Of a DNA stretch of 64,000 nt, positions 7,414 through 18,374 are shown piece after piece; positions within the stretch are counted from its first letter, which is position 1, and each line of letters opens with the position of its first letter. Under the pieces are notes generated by a model. The model was not told the DNA's origin and did not search any database. It was given only the letters and a program-made list of their open reading frames with translations. The DNA comes from Ignavibacteria bacterium (GTDB lineage: Bacteria > Bacteroidota > Ignavibacteria > Kapaibacteriales > UBA961): positions 62,001 to 126,000 of the forward strand of contig JADJXV010000012.1 of assembly GCA_016720145.1 (NCBI GenBank), read 5' to 3'. Made by a program: the position numbers and the translations under genes.

Positions 7414-9402
7414 GTGCCTACATTTACTAAACGCCTGAAAAACCTAATCATAGGTGAAGGCAAAAGTGTCCATGACACTTCGGTATTCCACAAGCTGACC
7501 CTTGTTGCTTTTTTTGCTTGGGTGGGGCTTGGTGCAGACGGACTATCGTCATCATGTTACGGTCCTGAAGAAGCATTCCGCGCTTTGGCTGAGTATCCGT
7601 ATTTATCTATATTTATTGCACTTGGTACAGCGATCACCATTTTTGTTATCAGTGCAAGTTATTCTCAAATCATCGAACTCTTCCCGACCGGCGGTGGTGG
7701 ATATTTAGTGGCGAGCAAGCTATTATCTCCGAATGTTGGGATGGTAGCCGGATGTTCTTTATTAATAGATTATGTTCTGACGATTACGATTTCGATAGCG
7801 AGTGGTGTCGATGCTATTTTCAGCTTTTTACCATTAGAATGGGCAGGGTCGAAGCTCATTGTCGGAATTTTCGGGGTAGGGCTACTAATCGTGCTGAATT
7901 TACGAGGGGTAAAGGAGTCGGTGACTGTCTTATTACCCATATTTATGATATTTGTCGTGACTCATGTCGCTGCTATCATTTATATTTTTATATCACATCT
8001 CGGTGAAGTACCGGCTGTTGCAGCAAAAACAATGAACGACTTTAGTAACGCACAGTCGAATTTGGGGTTATGGGGTACTGTCGTTTTAATGCTTCGCGCC
8101 TACAGTATGGGCGCTGGTACATACACAGGAATTGAAGCGGTGAGTAATGCGATGCCTATTCTCCGTGAACCTCGTGTAGCCACGGCGAAAAGCACAATGC
8201 GCTATATGGCTATCTCTCTTGCATTTGTGGCGGTTGGACTGATGATTGCGTATGCGTTATTTAATGTGCATCATGTACCGGGCAAAACGTTAAACGCCGT
8301 TTTATTTGAAAAATTAACGGAAAATTGGGGTTCGACGATTAGTTATTCTACCGTATTAGTAGTTTTAATTTCAGAGGCAGTATTACTATTCGTAGCAGCT
8401 CAGACGGGATTTTTAGGCGGTCCTCAAATTCTCTCCAATATGGCGTTAGACCGTTGGTTTCCCACCCGATTCGCGACTTTCAGTGATCGCTTGGTCACGC
8501 AAAATGGTGTATTATTAGTAGGGATTGCGGCGGGAGTGATGATGCTTGTCACGGGAGGATCGGTCCATGCACTCGTGGTCATGTATTCGATTAACGTGTT
8601 TATAACCTTCACACTTTCTCAGCTTGGCATGGTCAAGCATTGGACGCAGGTACGTAAGCAATTCAAGGGGTGGAAAAAGAAAATTGCTGTCAATGGGGTC
8701 GGTCTCGTGCTTACTTCGTTTATTCTTATCTCCGTTGTGATTATTAAATTTACCGAAGGCGGGTGGATTACTTTGCTGCTCACCGGAAGCTTGGCAATGT
8801 TAGTAATGTCATTTAAAAGACATTACAACAATACCTCAAAACTGCTACGACGACTCGATGATATTGTATTAACAGCAGTGGATGATAATTCTATTAAACC
8901 AATCAAAAATGAAGATTTACCGGAGAACCTGCGGACACCGGACAGACGAGCCAAGACAGCGGTGTTTTTGGTAAATGGATTTAGTGGTCTTGGACTGCAC
9001 ACACTCTTTACCGTAATGAGAGCATTCGATGGTGTGTTTAAGAATTTTGTGTTTGTGCAGGCAGGTGTGATTGATGCAGGAAATTTCAAAGGGGCAGAAG
9101 AAGTAGATGCATTGAAAGAACACATCGCCGAAGACGCCGAAAAATACGTTAATTTCATGAAACACAGTGGGTTGTATGCAGAAAGCGTCTGTGGTGTCGG
9201 TACTGATGTTGTGAACGTCGTTGGTGAGCTTGCTCCGGCAATTGTCAAAAAATTTCCGAATGCAATTTTCTTTGGCGGTCAGGTTGTCTTCCCAAAAGAG
9301 TCTATATTCTCAAAATGGCTTCATAATTATACAGTTTTCGCTGTTCAGAGGAAGCTGTATTTCGAAGGTATTCCCGTGGTGATTCTACCGGTCAAGGTGT
9401 AA
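7414..9402 (+). CDS. APC-superfamily permease, KimA/KUP-like
   Basis: The first ~480 residues form about 12 hydrophobic membrane segments of the amino-acid/polyamine/cation (APC) fold. GLGADGLSSSCYGPEEAF near residue 40 and ELFPTGGGGYLVASKLL near 90 match the conserved first and third helices of KimA/KUP-type permeases. The hydrophilic tail (about 490-662; KTAVFLVNGFSGLGLHT to VVILPVKV) resembles a nucleotide-binding USP-like domain. KimA homologues import potassium by proton symport and are gated by c-di-AMP; amino-acid transport remains possible, so the substrate is inferred. The start is a GTG right after an in-frame TAG at 7408, the only start that keeps the whole first segment. There is no clear ribosome site. 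It is a single-gene unit. Confidence 0.8.
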   Translation: MPTFTKRLKNLIIGEGKSVHDTSVFHKLTLVAFFAWVGLGADGLSSSCYGPEEAFRALAEYPYLSIFIALGTAITIFVISASYSQIIELFPTGGGGYLVASKLLSPNVGMVAGCSLLIDYVLTITISIASGVDAIFSFLPLEWAGSKLIVGIFGVGLLIVLNLRGVKESVTVLLPIFMIFVVTHVAAIIYIFISHLGEVPAVAAKTMNDFSNAQSNLGLWGTVVLMLRAYSMGAGTYTGIEAVSNAMPILREPRVATAKSTMRYMAISLAFVAVGLMIAYALFNVHHVPGKTLNAVLFEKLTENWGSTISYSTVLVVLISEAVLLFVAAQTGFLGGPQILSNMALDRWFPTRFATFSDRLVTQNGVLLVGIAAGVMMLVTGGSVHALVVMYSINVFITFTLSQLGMVKHWTQVRKQFKGWKKKIAVNGVGLVLTSFILISVVIIKFTEGGWITLLLTGSLAMLVMSFKRHYNNTSKLLRRLDDIVLTAVDDNSIKPIKNEDLPENLRTPDRRAKTAVFLVNGFSGLGLHTLFTVMRAFDGVFKNFVFVQAGVIDAGNFKGAEEVDALKEHIAEDAEKYVNFMKHSGLYAESVCGVGTDVVNVVGELAPAIVKKFPNAIFFGGQVVFPKESIFSKWLHNYTVFAVQRKLYFEGIPVVILPVKV

Positions 9403-9545
9403 TTCGATAACAATAATGAAATGAGATACTTATTTAATGAAACACTTATGTAGTGGAATTTTTGTTCATTGAATATCATATTTAATTGAATTACTTATAT
9501 TCGTAAAAAATAATTTTAGCTCTCACAAATTAATTCTAAACTCTT

Positions 9546-12500
9546 ATGAATAAAACACTTTTACAAGCTTTGTTGATAGTCTTGTGTTTCGTGCCGACCT
9601 TGCAGGCACAGCAAAAAGAAACAGCACCGAATTTCTTTGAAATTCAAAAGCGAGCGTATGATTATTTCAATCAAAACAACATTAAGTTGAAGTCTCCTGA
9701 TGGTAAAGAGTTACCAGAGGCCGGCGGAACAGCCCAATTCAAACGTTGGGAATGGTTCTGGCAGCAACGCATAGGACCTGATGGTCAATTCCCTGATCCT
9801 ATGGTCATTTACAACGCAACAGCTAAGTATAAAGAAGATCAATTACGACGCATTAAAAAACGTGGCGATGCTGTGCTCTCACCTGCTGATGCAAATTGGA
9901 AGCAAATTGGTCCGATTGGAGCAGCTAATGGAGGAGGTGCCGGCAGAGTAAACCGCATTCATGTTAATACAGATTTCCCCGATGTCATCTGGGCTGGAAC
10001 TGCTGCAGGAGGCGCCTGGAAAAGTGCAGATAAAGGTGCTACATGGACACCCAAATCCGATGGTATTCCTTCCATCGGCGTCACTGATATCGCTACCACT
10101 ATCACCAATCCTGATCTTGTCTATATTGCAACTGGTGATGGATATGGTTCTGGAAATATACAAGTGCCAATCTCATACAGCATAGGTGTGATGAGCTCTA
10201 ATGATGGTGGCACGACATGGTCACCTACAGGGCTTACTTGGAAAACCAGTAATGCTAATACAATCACTCGCTTACTTATATCTCCTGCCGATCCACTTAT
10301 TCTCCATGCAGGCACTGACGGTGGTATTTACCGGACAACAAATGGCGGGCTGACGTGGACAATGGTTCAAAGCGGTGATTTTGATGATATGGAATATAAG
10401 CCGGGTGATCCGACGACAATGTACGCTTGTGCCGGCAGAACAATTTACCGATCAATAAATTCCGGAGCGTCATGGCAAGCACTCACAGCAGGTATCCCTA
10501 CAAATATAGGTAGGATTGCCCTTGCTGTCACAATGGCTAACCCCGACATGGTCTATGCTCTCTGCGCACGAGGATACAGTAATGGCAGTGGGTTTGGAGG
10601 ATTCTACACATCAGCAAACTCCGGTACGAATTGGATAGCGACCTATCCTAAAGTAACTCCAAATATCCTTGGAAGAGAGCTTGACGGATCGGACGATAAT
10701 GATGGGACTCAACAAGGCATGTATGACTTATCTCTCGCTGTTTCATCTACCGATCCCAAAATTATTTATGCCGGCGGTATTAATATTTGGAAGTCAGTCA
10801 ATGGTGGTACATCATGGACGAGCAACACACATTGGATACCAGGTAATGGCAAGCCGTATGTACACGCCGATATTCATGATATCGTGGCATCTGAAAATAT
10901 TGCTACAGAATTTATTGCCGCATCTGATGGTGGTGTCTTTCGTACTACTAATAACGGCAGCTCATGGACGGATTTGAGTAAAGGTTTGGGAATCATGCAG
11001 TTCTATCGTATAAGTTCCCCTGCAAGCGACCCCAATATCGTCATTGGCGGTGCGCAGGATAATGGTACGAACCGCCTAAAAAATGGTCAGTGGGTGCAGG
11101 TAGCCGGAGGCGATGGCATGAAATGCTTGTTCGACCCGGGCAATCCTAATATTGTTTATTCTTCTGTTCAATACGGATCAATTCAAAAGTCAACGAACGG
11201 TGGGAATTCTTTCCAACCGATTTTAACCAGAGGGACAACTCAAGAAAATGCAGCATGGGTCACTCCCTATGCTGTTGATCCGGCAAAGACTTCCGTCCTG
11301 TATGCCGGTTATACTAATATTTGGAAATACGAACCTTCAACAAGTAAATGGTCGAAAAGTTCTACTTTTAGTGGACTTGGGTCGCTGACTCATCTTACAT
11401 TATCGACAGACGGAAAAACAATTTTTGCCGGAAGTCAAAGAGGTATGTACCGTTCCAAAACCGGTGCGACGACGTGGGAAAAGCTTACACTGACCGGTAT
11501 TCCTACCAATATTTCTGCAGTGGTGATTCACCCGACCAATCCCAATCGAGTATGGCTGACGATTTCAGACTATTCTGCTAAAAAAGTCTATGCTTCAGAA
11601 GATGCGGGGACATCTTGGTCAGATATATCCGATGGTCTGCCTTCTATTCCAGTCAACTGTATTGTCTATCAAACTAATTCACCGGACCGTGTCTATGTGG
11701 GTACAGAAGCCGGTGTGTATTACATGGATAATGGAACTGGTCAATGGGTGCCATACAATGACGGTCTTCCTAATGTGATTGTCAATGATCTTGAAATTCA
11801 TTATTCATCCGGAAAATTACGTGCAGGGACATTTGGTCGTGGATTGTGGGAAGGAAATTTAGTGGATTGTAATTCTAAACCTCTCAGTGTCACTGCAAAA
11901 GATTCGAAAGTGACATTTTGCGAAGGCGATAGTACCGTACTGACAGCGACAGCAGGATTTGCATCCTATAAATGGTCAACAGGTGCGACGACTCCATCGA
12001 TAACTGTAAAAACTGCAGGCGATTACAGCGTTGTTGCGACTGATGTTAATGGCTGTCCGAGCGCGTCGCAGACGACGACAATTTCGACAGCTACATCGAA
12101 AATCGCTCTTATTCGAGGTAATCGCAATGGTTTTACTGATTCTCTTACTTGCGAAGGTGCACCTATACAACTGGATGCCGGTATTGCGATTGGATATAGC
12201 TATAAATGGAGTACAGGTGATACGACGAGGCGAATTACAGTCACAGCTCCGGGTATTTACACGGTATCATTGGTCAATACAGCAGGTTGCTTAGGAGTGT
12301 CACTTCCGTTTACAGTGAAGCCAGATGCAGTGCCTGCAAAGCCGATTATAACTTCTTCTACATCTATCTACGACTCTCTTGTATCTTCCGCAGCAGCCAA
12401 ATATCAATGGTACTTAGACGGCGTGGCGATTACAGGCGCTACTACTCAAAAGTACAATCCTCCTCAGTCTTCCAATGGAAAAAAAGTAACGGTCGCAGCT

Positions 12501-12827
12501 ATTAACACCGGTGGATGCTTTACTATGTCAGCGCCGGTCACCGTGGGTGCTAGTGGTGTGGAAGAAGAATCGTCAGCCATCAAAATGAATGTCTTCCCGA
12601 ATCCTACGTCAAATTCAACAACACTCGAACTCATGCTGCAAACTATTGCACCCGTTACAGTTGAAATTACTGCTTCTAATGGCGCACAGGTACAAACACT
12701 TGAATTCATGCCTGATGCATTGAAATTCAGTGAACAAATTTCACTCAAAGAATTCGCAGTCGGTGCCTATATTGTGACCGTAAAATGCGGTTCTCAAACT
12801 TGGGTGCAAAAAGTAGTAAAAGAATAA
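9546..12827 (+). CDS. BNR/Asp-box repeat T9SS surface protein, paralogue 1
   Basis: A 1093-residue secreted protein: signal peptide MNKTLLQALLIVLCFVPTLQA, a conserved leader (FFEIQKRAYDYF; RWEWFWQQRIGPDGQFPDP), then about ten Asp-box motifs (SxDxGxxW forms such as SADKGATW, SNDGGTTW, TTNGGLTW, SEDAGTSW) to residue ~770. This pattern makes a sortilin/sialidase-like beta-propeller pair. Two Ig-like modules with GDSTVLTATAGFASYKWSTG and KWSTGDTTRRITV follow (about 777-920), and residues ~1010-1093 (FPNPTSNSTT to VQKVVKE) are a T9SS sorting signal. No sialidase catalytic residues are evident, so a binding or structural role is more likely than hydrolysis. It is first of three tandem paralogues, and a terminator follows at 12880. 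Confidence 0.88.
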   Translation: MNKTLLQALLIVLCFVPTLQAQQKETAPNFFEIQKRAYDYFNQNNIKLKSPDGKELPEAGGTAQFKRWEWFWQQRIGPDGQFPDPMVIYNATAKYKEDQLRRIKKRGDAVLSPADANWKQIGPIGAANGGGAGRVNRIHVNTDFPDVIWAGTAAGGAWKSADKGATWTPKSDGIPSIGVTDIATTITNPDLVYIATGDGYGSGNIQVPISYSIGVMSSNDGGTTWSPTGLTWKTSNANTITRLLISPADPLILHAGTDGGIYRTTNGGLTWTMVQSGDFDDMEYKPGDPTTMYACAGRTIYRSINSGASWQALTAGIPTNIGRIALAVTMANPDMVYALCARGYSNGSGFGGFYTSANSGTNWIATYPKVTPNILGRELDGSDDNDGTQQGMYDLSLAVSSTDPKIIYAGGINIWKSVNGGTSWTSNTHWIPGNGKPYVHADIHDIVASENIATEFIAASDGGVFRTTNNGSSWTDLSKGLGIMQFYRISSPASDPNIVIGGAQDNGTNRLKNGQWVQVAGGDGMKCLFDPGNPNIVYSSVQYGSIQKSTNGGNSFQPILTRGTTQENAAWVTPYAVDPAKTSVLYAGYTNIWKYEPSTSKWSKSSTFSGLGSLTHLTLSTDGKTIFAGSQRGMYRSKTGATTWEKLTLTGIPTNISAVVIHPTNPNRVWLTISDYSAKKVYASEDAGTSWSDISDGLPSIPVNCIVYQTNSPDRVYVGTEAGVYYMDNGTGQWVPYNDGLPNVIVNDLEIHYSSGKLRAGTFGRGLWEGNLVDCNSKPLSVTAKDSKVTFCEGDSTVLTATAGFASYKWSTGATTPSITVKTAGDYSVVATDVNGCPSASQTTTISTATSKIALIRGNRNGFTDSLTCEGAPIQLDAGIAIGYSYKWSTGDTTRRITVTAPGIYTVSLVNTAGCLGVSLPFTVKPDAVPAKPIITSSTSIYDSLVSSAAAKYQWYLDGVAITGATTQKYNPPQSSNGKKVTVAAINTGGCFTMSAPVTVGASGVEEESSAIKMNVFPNPTSNSTTLELMLQTIAPVTVEITASNGAQVQTLEFMPDALKFSEQISLKEFAVGAYIVTVKCGSQTWVQKVVKE

Positions 12828-12879
12828 TCAATCGTCCAAAACAAGTCGTCTATTGCCGGACGACATCGCAATGATACAA

Positions 12880-12924
12880 AAGCTATGGGTAGGTTGATAT
12901 TTCCTGCTCATAGCTTGTTTTTTT
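12880..12924 (+). terminator. intrinsic terminator between BNR paralogues 1 and 2
   Basis: AAGCTATG (12880-12887) pairs with CATAGCTT (12909-12916), with a GGGTAGG/CCTGCT extension in the loop, followed by GTTTTTTTT. It implies that the tandem paralogues are separate transcripts. Confidence 0.7.
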
Positions 12925-13048
12925 AATACAAAGTAGAAAAGATAGTACTGAATTGCCTTTTATCGAAAAAGCCGAGAACTATTACACTTCAATCAAATAT
13001 TCCATGACGAAAATTATTCGAACCTTTCAGCCTATCAAAAACAACTCT

Positions 13049-16000
13049 ATGAAGTTATCTCTTTATTTGTTGCTTTTCTTATCATTAGGCACTCTTTCCA
13101 ATGCATTTTCCCAGCAAACCGAGACACTACCTAATTTCTTCGAAATTCAGAAGCGTGCCAATGACTATTATAGTAAGCATCCTGTCAAAACAAAATCAAT
13201 AGATGGTAAAGAAATACCCGAAGCCGGCGGTATGGCACAGTACATGCGTTGGGAATGGTTCTGGCAGCAACGCGTCTCACCTGACGGCCAATTCCCTGAT
13301 CCTATGGTTATTTACAACGAAACCGCGCGGCATAAAGCAGATCAATTACGCAGGCAAAAGAAATATGGAGAATCAATGCTTTCGGCGAAGAGTGCGAACT
13401 GGAAGCAACTCGGTCCAATAGGTCCTGCCAATGGTACAGGCGCAGGTAGAGTAAACCGAGTCCATGTCAATCCTGATATTCAAAATGTAATTTGGATAGG
13501 CACTGCCGCAGGTGGTGCATGGGTCAGCAAAGACAATGGTGATACCTGGACTCCCAAATCCGATGGAATTCCATCGATTGGTATTTCGGATATTGTGACG
13601 ACTGCCACCAATCCTAATCTTGTCTATATCGCTACCGGTGATGCCGATGGCTTGATTACTGCCTCACCTCACCCCTATAGTGTCGGGGTAATGTCATCAA
13701 ACGACGGTGGTACGACGTGGCTCCCAACAGGACTTACCTGGCAAACGAGTAATGCGAGAGTTATCAGTAGGTTGCTGATGTCACCTGTAAAACCGGAAAT
13801 CCTCCTCGCATGTACTAATAATGGTATTTACCGAACAGAAGACGGAGGAGTAAAATGGACAATGGTGCAATCCGGGAATTTTAATGATATGGAATACAAG
13901 CCCGACAATCCGTCAACTCTCTACGCAAGTGCCGGAAATAGAATTTACAAATCACAAAACGAAGGTAAGACATGGCAAGCACTTGTTGCTAATGTGCCGA
14001 GTTCAATCTACCGGATTGCACTCGCCGTTACCTTAGATGATCCGGAAATGGTATATGCCGTCTGTACTTTTTCTTCGGATGGAAGTGGTGGATTTGCAGG
14101 GTTTTACAGTTCTTCTGACGCTGGAACATCCTGGACTCTCAAAGCTAGTGGGTTCCCAAATATCCTCGGCTCAAGCGCCGATGGTCTGGATAATACTCAG
14201 CAGGGATGGTATAATCTCTGCATTGCCGTCTCACCGACAAATGCTGAGGAAATTTATGTCGGCGGTGTAAGTATTTGGAAGTCAACCAATGGCGGTACGA
14301 CGTGGAATCTAAATGCTTCAGGATATAATGCGCCGGGAAAACCATATATCCATCCTGATATTCATGACTTAGTAATATCCGAGGACAATAGTTCAATCAT
14401 TTATTCAGGTTGTGATGGTGGATTTTACACATCATTCGATAAAGGTAAATCTTGGAATGACATGAGTGAAGGGTTGGGAATTATGCAGCTCTATGGCATC
14501 ACATCACATCCAAACGACCCTACTATTGTGATTGGAGGTTCACAAGACAACGGTACAAATCGCTGGAAAGGTGGCACATGGTCATCCGTACTTGGCGGTG
14601 ACGGAATGCTCTGCTTGCTCGATCCTCAGAATCCAAGTATTGCTTATGCATCCCAATACCATGGTTCTATCTATCATTCGACAAATGGCGGAAATACATT
14701 TAAATTCTTAATGAGTCCACGCACAGTTGGCTTACCGAATGATGCACGAGGGAATGCAGCCGCTGCATGGGTAACGCCAATTGCCGTCAATCCTGCTCTG
14801 ACCTCTACCGTCTATGTAGGATTCGCCGATGTATGGAGACGCTCTGCAGCAGTACCCACTTGGACTAAAATTTCATCTTTTGGTGGTGTGGGCACTAATT
14901 ATTTAAGCTATATAACTGTTTCAAATGACGGGCAATACATGTTTGCCGGTAATCAATCCGGTGCGTATCGTTCCATAAACGGAGGGTCAACATGGGAATC
15001 GCTCAAAACTATCCCCGGCAAAGGGAATATCAGCGCCATCGAAATTCACCCGACTAACCCTAATCGTATATGGGTAACTATTTCAGGATATTCAAATTCC
15101 AAAGTTTTTTCTTCTGAAGATGCAGGCTCATCATGGGTTAATATTTCTGACGGTCTTCCCTCTATCCCAATCAATTGTATAACCTATCAAAAAAATTCCC
15201 CCGATCGCCTGTATGTCGGCACCGAAGCCGGTGTCTATTACCGAGATAATGGTACTGTACAATGGATCCCGTACAGCGAAGGTCTACCAAATGTCATTGT
15301 AACGGATGTTGAAATTCATTATACATCCAATAAGCTTCGCGTTGGTACCTTTGGACGCGGATTGTGGGAAGGCGACTTGGTGACGTGTAATTCTCAGCCG
15401 GTAACAGTCACTGCTTTACTTGGAAAAATTACTTTTTGCGAAGGCGATAGTACGATCTTGACTGCAAAGCCGGGATTTGTGACCTATAAATGGTCAAACG
15501 GTGCAACTACTCCATCTATAACTGTAAATAATCAAGGTAATTACAGCGTACATGTCACCGATGCGAACGGATGTCCGAGCGTATCGCCCACCACAGTCAT
15601 TACCGTAAATTCTCCAAAAATTGCGACGATTAGAGGTACTCGTAATGGATTAACCGACTCACTCACCTGTCCTGGCTCTCCACTTATTCTAGATCCCGGA
15701 TTAATCTCATCAACGTTCATCTTTCGGTGGAATACTGGCGATACGACGAAGAAAATTACTGTATCCTCACCGGGAATATACACACTAACTCTTATCAACT
15801 CTTTGGGTTGCGTTGGCGTTTCTTTGCCGTTTAGAGTGTACTTGGATACAATCCCTACAAAACCAATTATCACATCAAACGGAGCACTCTTTGATACCCT
15901 CATCGCGCCTACTGCGATGAAATATCAATGGTATATCGATGACGTACCTGTAGCGGGAGCTACATCTCAGCACTATACACCAACCCAAGAGGCAATCGGA

Positions 16001-16348
16001 AAGAAAGCGACAGTTGCAGTATATAACAGTGGTGGATGCTCTACGACTTCTGATCCGGTCGTCGTAGGTACAAGCGGAGTTGATGAAGAAAAAGAAGCAC
16101 AAAGCGTACGACTCTTCCCAAATCCAACAGAGAATTGGACGACTCTTGCGATGAATCTTCCAAGCTTGGCGCCGGTAACTGTTTCAATATCCACAATAGA
16201 TGGTTCGAATGTCCAAACCCTTGAATTCATGCCGGATGCGCTCAATGTACAAGAGAAAATCTCCTTTAAAGAATATCCAGCCGGGGCGTATATTATTACT
16301 ATAAAAAGTGGTGTAAATACTTGGATTAGAAAAATTGTTAAAGAATAA
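13049..16348 (+). CDS. BNR/Asp-box repeat T9SS surface protein, paralogue 2
   Basis: This has the same architecture as its upstream neighbour: signal peptide MKLSLYLLLFLSLGTLSNAF, the conserved FFEIQKRANDYY and RWEWFWQQRVSPDGQ blocks, a long run of Asp boxes (SKDNGDTW, SNDGGTTW, SSDAGTSW, STNGGTTW, SEDAGSSW), two Ig-like modules (KWSNGATTPSITV; RWNTGDTTKKITV) and a T9SS signal at the C-terminus (LFPNPTENWTT to IRKIVKE). The ATG at 13049 gives the signal peptide directly; a start at 12953 adds 32 hydrophilic residues and is rejected. It is 1099 residues long. The propeller region carries an insertion relative to paralogue 1 (MSPRTVGLPNDARGNAAA), which paralogue 3 shares in part. The function is presumably adhesion or extracellular binding. 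Confidence 0.88.
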   Translation: MKLSLYLLLFLSLGTLSNAFSQQTETLPNFFEIQKRANDYYSKHPVKTKSIDGKEIPEAGGMAQYMRWEWFWQQRVSPDGQFPDPMVIYNETARHKADQLRRQKKYGESMLSAKSANWKQLGPIGPANGTGAGRVNRVHVNPDIQNVIWIGTAAGGAWVSKDNGDTWTPKSDGIPSIGISDIVTTATNPNLVYIATGDADGLITASPHPYSVGVMSSNDGGTTWLPTGLTWQTSNARVISRLLMSPVKPEILLACTNNGIYRTEDGGVKWTMVQSGNFNDMEYKPDNPSTLYASAGNRIYKSQNEGKTWQALVANVPSSIYRIALAVTLDDPEMVYAVCTFSSDGSGGFAGFYSSSDAGTSWTLKASGFPNILGSSADGLDNTQQGWYNLCIAVSPTNAEEIYVGGVSIWKSTNGGTTWNLNASGYNAPGKPYIHPDIHDLVISEDNSSIIYSGCDGGFYTSFDKGKSWNDMSEGLGIMQLYGITSHPNDPTIVIGGSQDNGTNRWKGGTWSSVLGGDGMLCLLDPQNPSIAYASQYHGSIYHSTNGGNTFKFLMSPRTVGLPNDARGNAAAAWVTPIAVNPALTSTVYVGFADVWRRSAAVPTWTKISSFGGVGTNYLSYITVSNDGQYMFAGNQSGAYRSINGGSTWESLKTIPGKGNISAIEIHPTNPNRIWVTISGYSNSKVFSSEDAGSSWVNISDGLPSIPINCITYQKNSPDRLYVGTEAGVYYRDNGTVQWIPYSEGLPNVIVTDVEIHYTSNKLRVGTFGRGLWEGDLVTCNSQPVTVTALLGKITFCEGDSTILTAKPGFVTYKWSNGATTPSITVNNQGNYSVHVTDANGCPSVSPTTVITVNSPKIATIRGTRNGLTDSLTCPGSPLILDPGLISSTFIFRWNTGDTTKKITVSSPGIYTLTLINSLGCVGVSLPFRVYLDTIPTKPIITSNGALFDTLIAPTAMKYQWYIDDVPVAGATSQHYTPTQEAIGKKATVAVYNSGGCSTTSDPVVVGTSGVDEEKEAQSVRLFPNPTENWTTLAMNLPSLAPVTVSISTIDGSNVQTLEFMPDALNVQEKISFKEYPAGAYIITIKSGVNTWIRKIVKE

Positions 16349-16571
16349 TAGTTGGTGAATTGACAGCAGCAGGAGATAATCTATGTTGATTAGATTATTC
16401 ATTCCATTTATTATAACGAGTATGGTCAACTTGTACTAAAATGTGAAGGTTCTGATTTGAAAGTCAAGAAGGCATACCCTCAAGAGTCAAGTTATAATAC
16501 CAACTCCTTACTTGTAGGTGAATTCAGCACTCTAGTTAACGTGATATTTTGAATTAATACCCTTATTTCTT

Positions 16572-18374
16572 ATGAAATTATTTATTCTTCGGTTAGTTGT
16601 CGCATTTATTAGTTTCTCACCTTTCCTTCTCGCACAGGAGCAGGAAAAGCCGATTAATTTTTATGAAATTCAAAAACAAGCCAACGATTTTTTTAAGCTG
16701 AATCACATAAAAAAGGAGTCAGATAAAGGAGAGCCCTTACCGGAAGCAGGAGGTACAGCGCAATACAAACGATGGGAATGGTTTTGGCAGCAACGAGTTA
16801 CACCCGGGGACGGACAATTCCCCGACCCGATGATAATTTATAACCGAACCGCAAAGTACAAAGAAGATCAATTACGTAGATTGAAGAAAACAGGCGAGTC
16901 AACTCTCACACCAACAGCATCAAAGTGGAAGGAAATCGGTCCCCTCAAGCCACCTCAAAATACCGGAGCCGGCAGAGTCAATCGAGTCCATATCAATCCT
17001 GACTTTCCCAATACAATTTGGATAGGAACCGCAGCCGGTGGTGCTTGGCTCAGCTTGGACAAAGGATCAACATGGACGCCCAAAACTGACGGTATTCCTT
17101 CTATCGGTGTGACCGATATTGTCACCACAATTACCAATCCGAACCTCATCTACATCGCCACCGGTGACGGTAATGCATTCAACACCATTCAATCTCCAAT
17201 TTCCTACAGCGTCGGCGTGATGAGTTCGAACGATGGCGGCACGACCTGGGCGCCGACCGGACTGAATTGGAACACAAGTAATGCACGCGTCATCAGTAGA
17301 CTGCTAATTTCACCTGCGAGACCGGAATTACTCCTTGCGGCTACGAACAATGGCATCTATCGCACCGGAAATGCTGGACTTACGTGGACAATGGTACAGT
17401 CAGGAAATTTCAGAGATATGGAATTCATGCCCGAAGACCCGACAACACTCTATGCATCTGCAGGCAATAAAATTTACAAATCAACTAACGAAGGTGTTTC
17501 CTGGCAGGCACTTACCACAGGAATCCCAACTTCAATTTTTAGAATCGCCCTCGCCGTTACACCTGCCAATCCTGATATGGTCTATGCACTCTGTTCGTTT
17601 GCTTCCAATGGCAAAGGAGGACAGGGTGGATTTTATACTTCAAATGACGCAGGCGCTACTTGGACTCTCAAATCAAGCGGCTACCCAAATATCATTGGGT
17701 CGAGTTCGGACGGCAATGACGATACACAGCAGGGCTGGTACGACCTCGCTCTCGCTGTTTCACCGTCGAATTCACAGGAAATTTATGCCGGTGGCGTGAG
17801 TATTTGGAAGTCCACAAACGGTGGCACATCGTGGAGCTTGAACGCACATGGATACGGCGCAGCCGGAAAACCGTATGTCCATCCCGATATACATGATATA
17901 GTCGCATCGGAGGACAATAGTTCAGAATTCTACGCAGGGTGTGATGGTGGTATTGTGAGGACAAGTAACAAAGGAAACACATGGACTGACCTCAGTAACG
18001 GCTTAGGAATCATGCAGTTCTATCGTATTAATTCACCGGTGAATGACGCTTCGATCGTTATTGGAGGTTCACAAGACAATGGCACCAACAGATTAATAAA
18101 CGGGCAAGGGAAACGTGTCCGCGGTGGGGATGGAATGGAATGTTTTTTTGACCCTCAGAATCCTACCATTGCCTATGCATCAAGTCAATACGGAAGTTTT
18201 GGACGTTCGACCGATGGAGGGAAATTCCTTTCCAAGTCTCGTCTATCCCGAGAAAGTTGGTCTTCCCAGAGATGCCTCTGCATGGGTCACGCCACTGGCA
18301 CTCGACCCGACCAATTCCGCGGTGATTTATGTAGGATTTGCAGATGTATGGAAATTCTCTCCATCGGCGAATAA
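16572..18374 (+). pseudogene. BNR/Asp-box T9SS protein, paralogue 3, 5' part before a frameshift
   Basis: This is the N-terminal half of a third copy: signal peptide MKLFILRLVVAFISFSPFLLA, the FYEIQKQANDFF and RWEWFWQQRVTPGDGQ blocks, and the first seven or so Asp boxes. Homology to the other copies stops at STDGG near 18220, where they read N-S-F or N-T-F; here one extra base in GGGAAA (18219-18224) shifts the frame. Residues after that point are unrelated to the family, run to a stop at 18374 and are frameshift nonsense. The reading frame continues correctly in the next entry. With one base removed, the gene would be a complete 16572-19851 CDS of about 1090 residues. It is either a sequencing indel or a young pseudogene. 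Confidence 0.8.

Noticed and set aside
18219..18224. Slipped-strand phase variation as the cause of the frameshifts
   Set aside because: The homopolymers are only 2-4 bases, too short for efficient slippage; assembly indels or point decay fit better.
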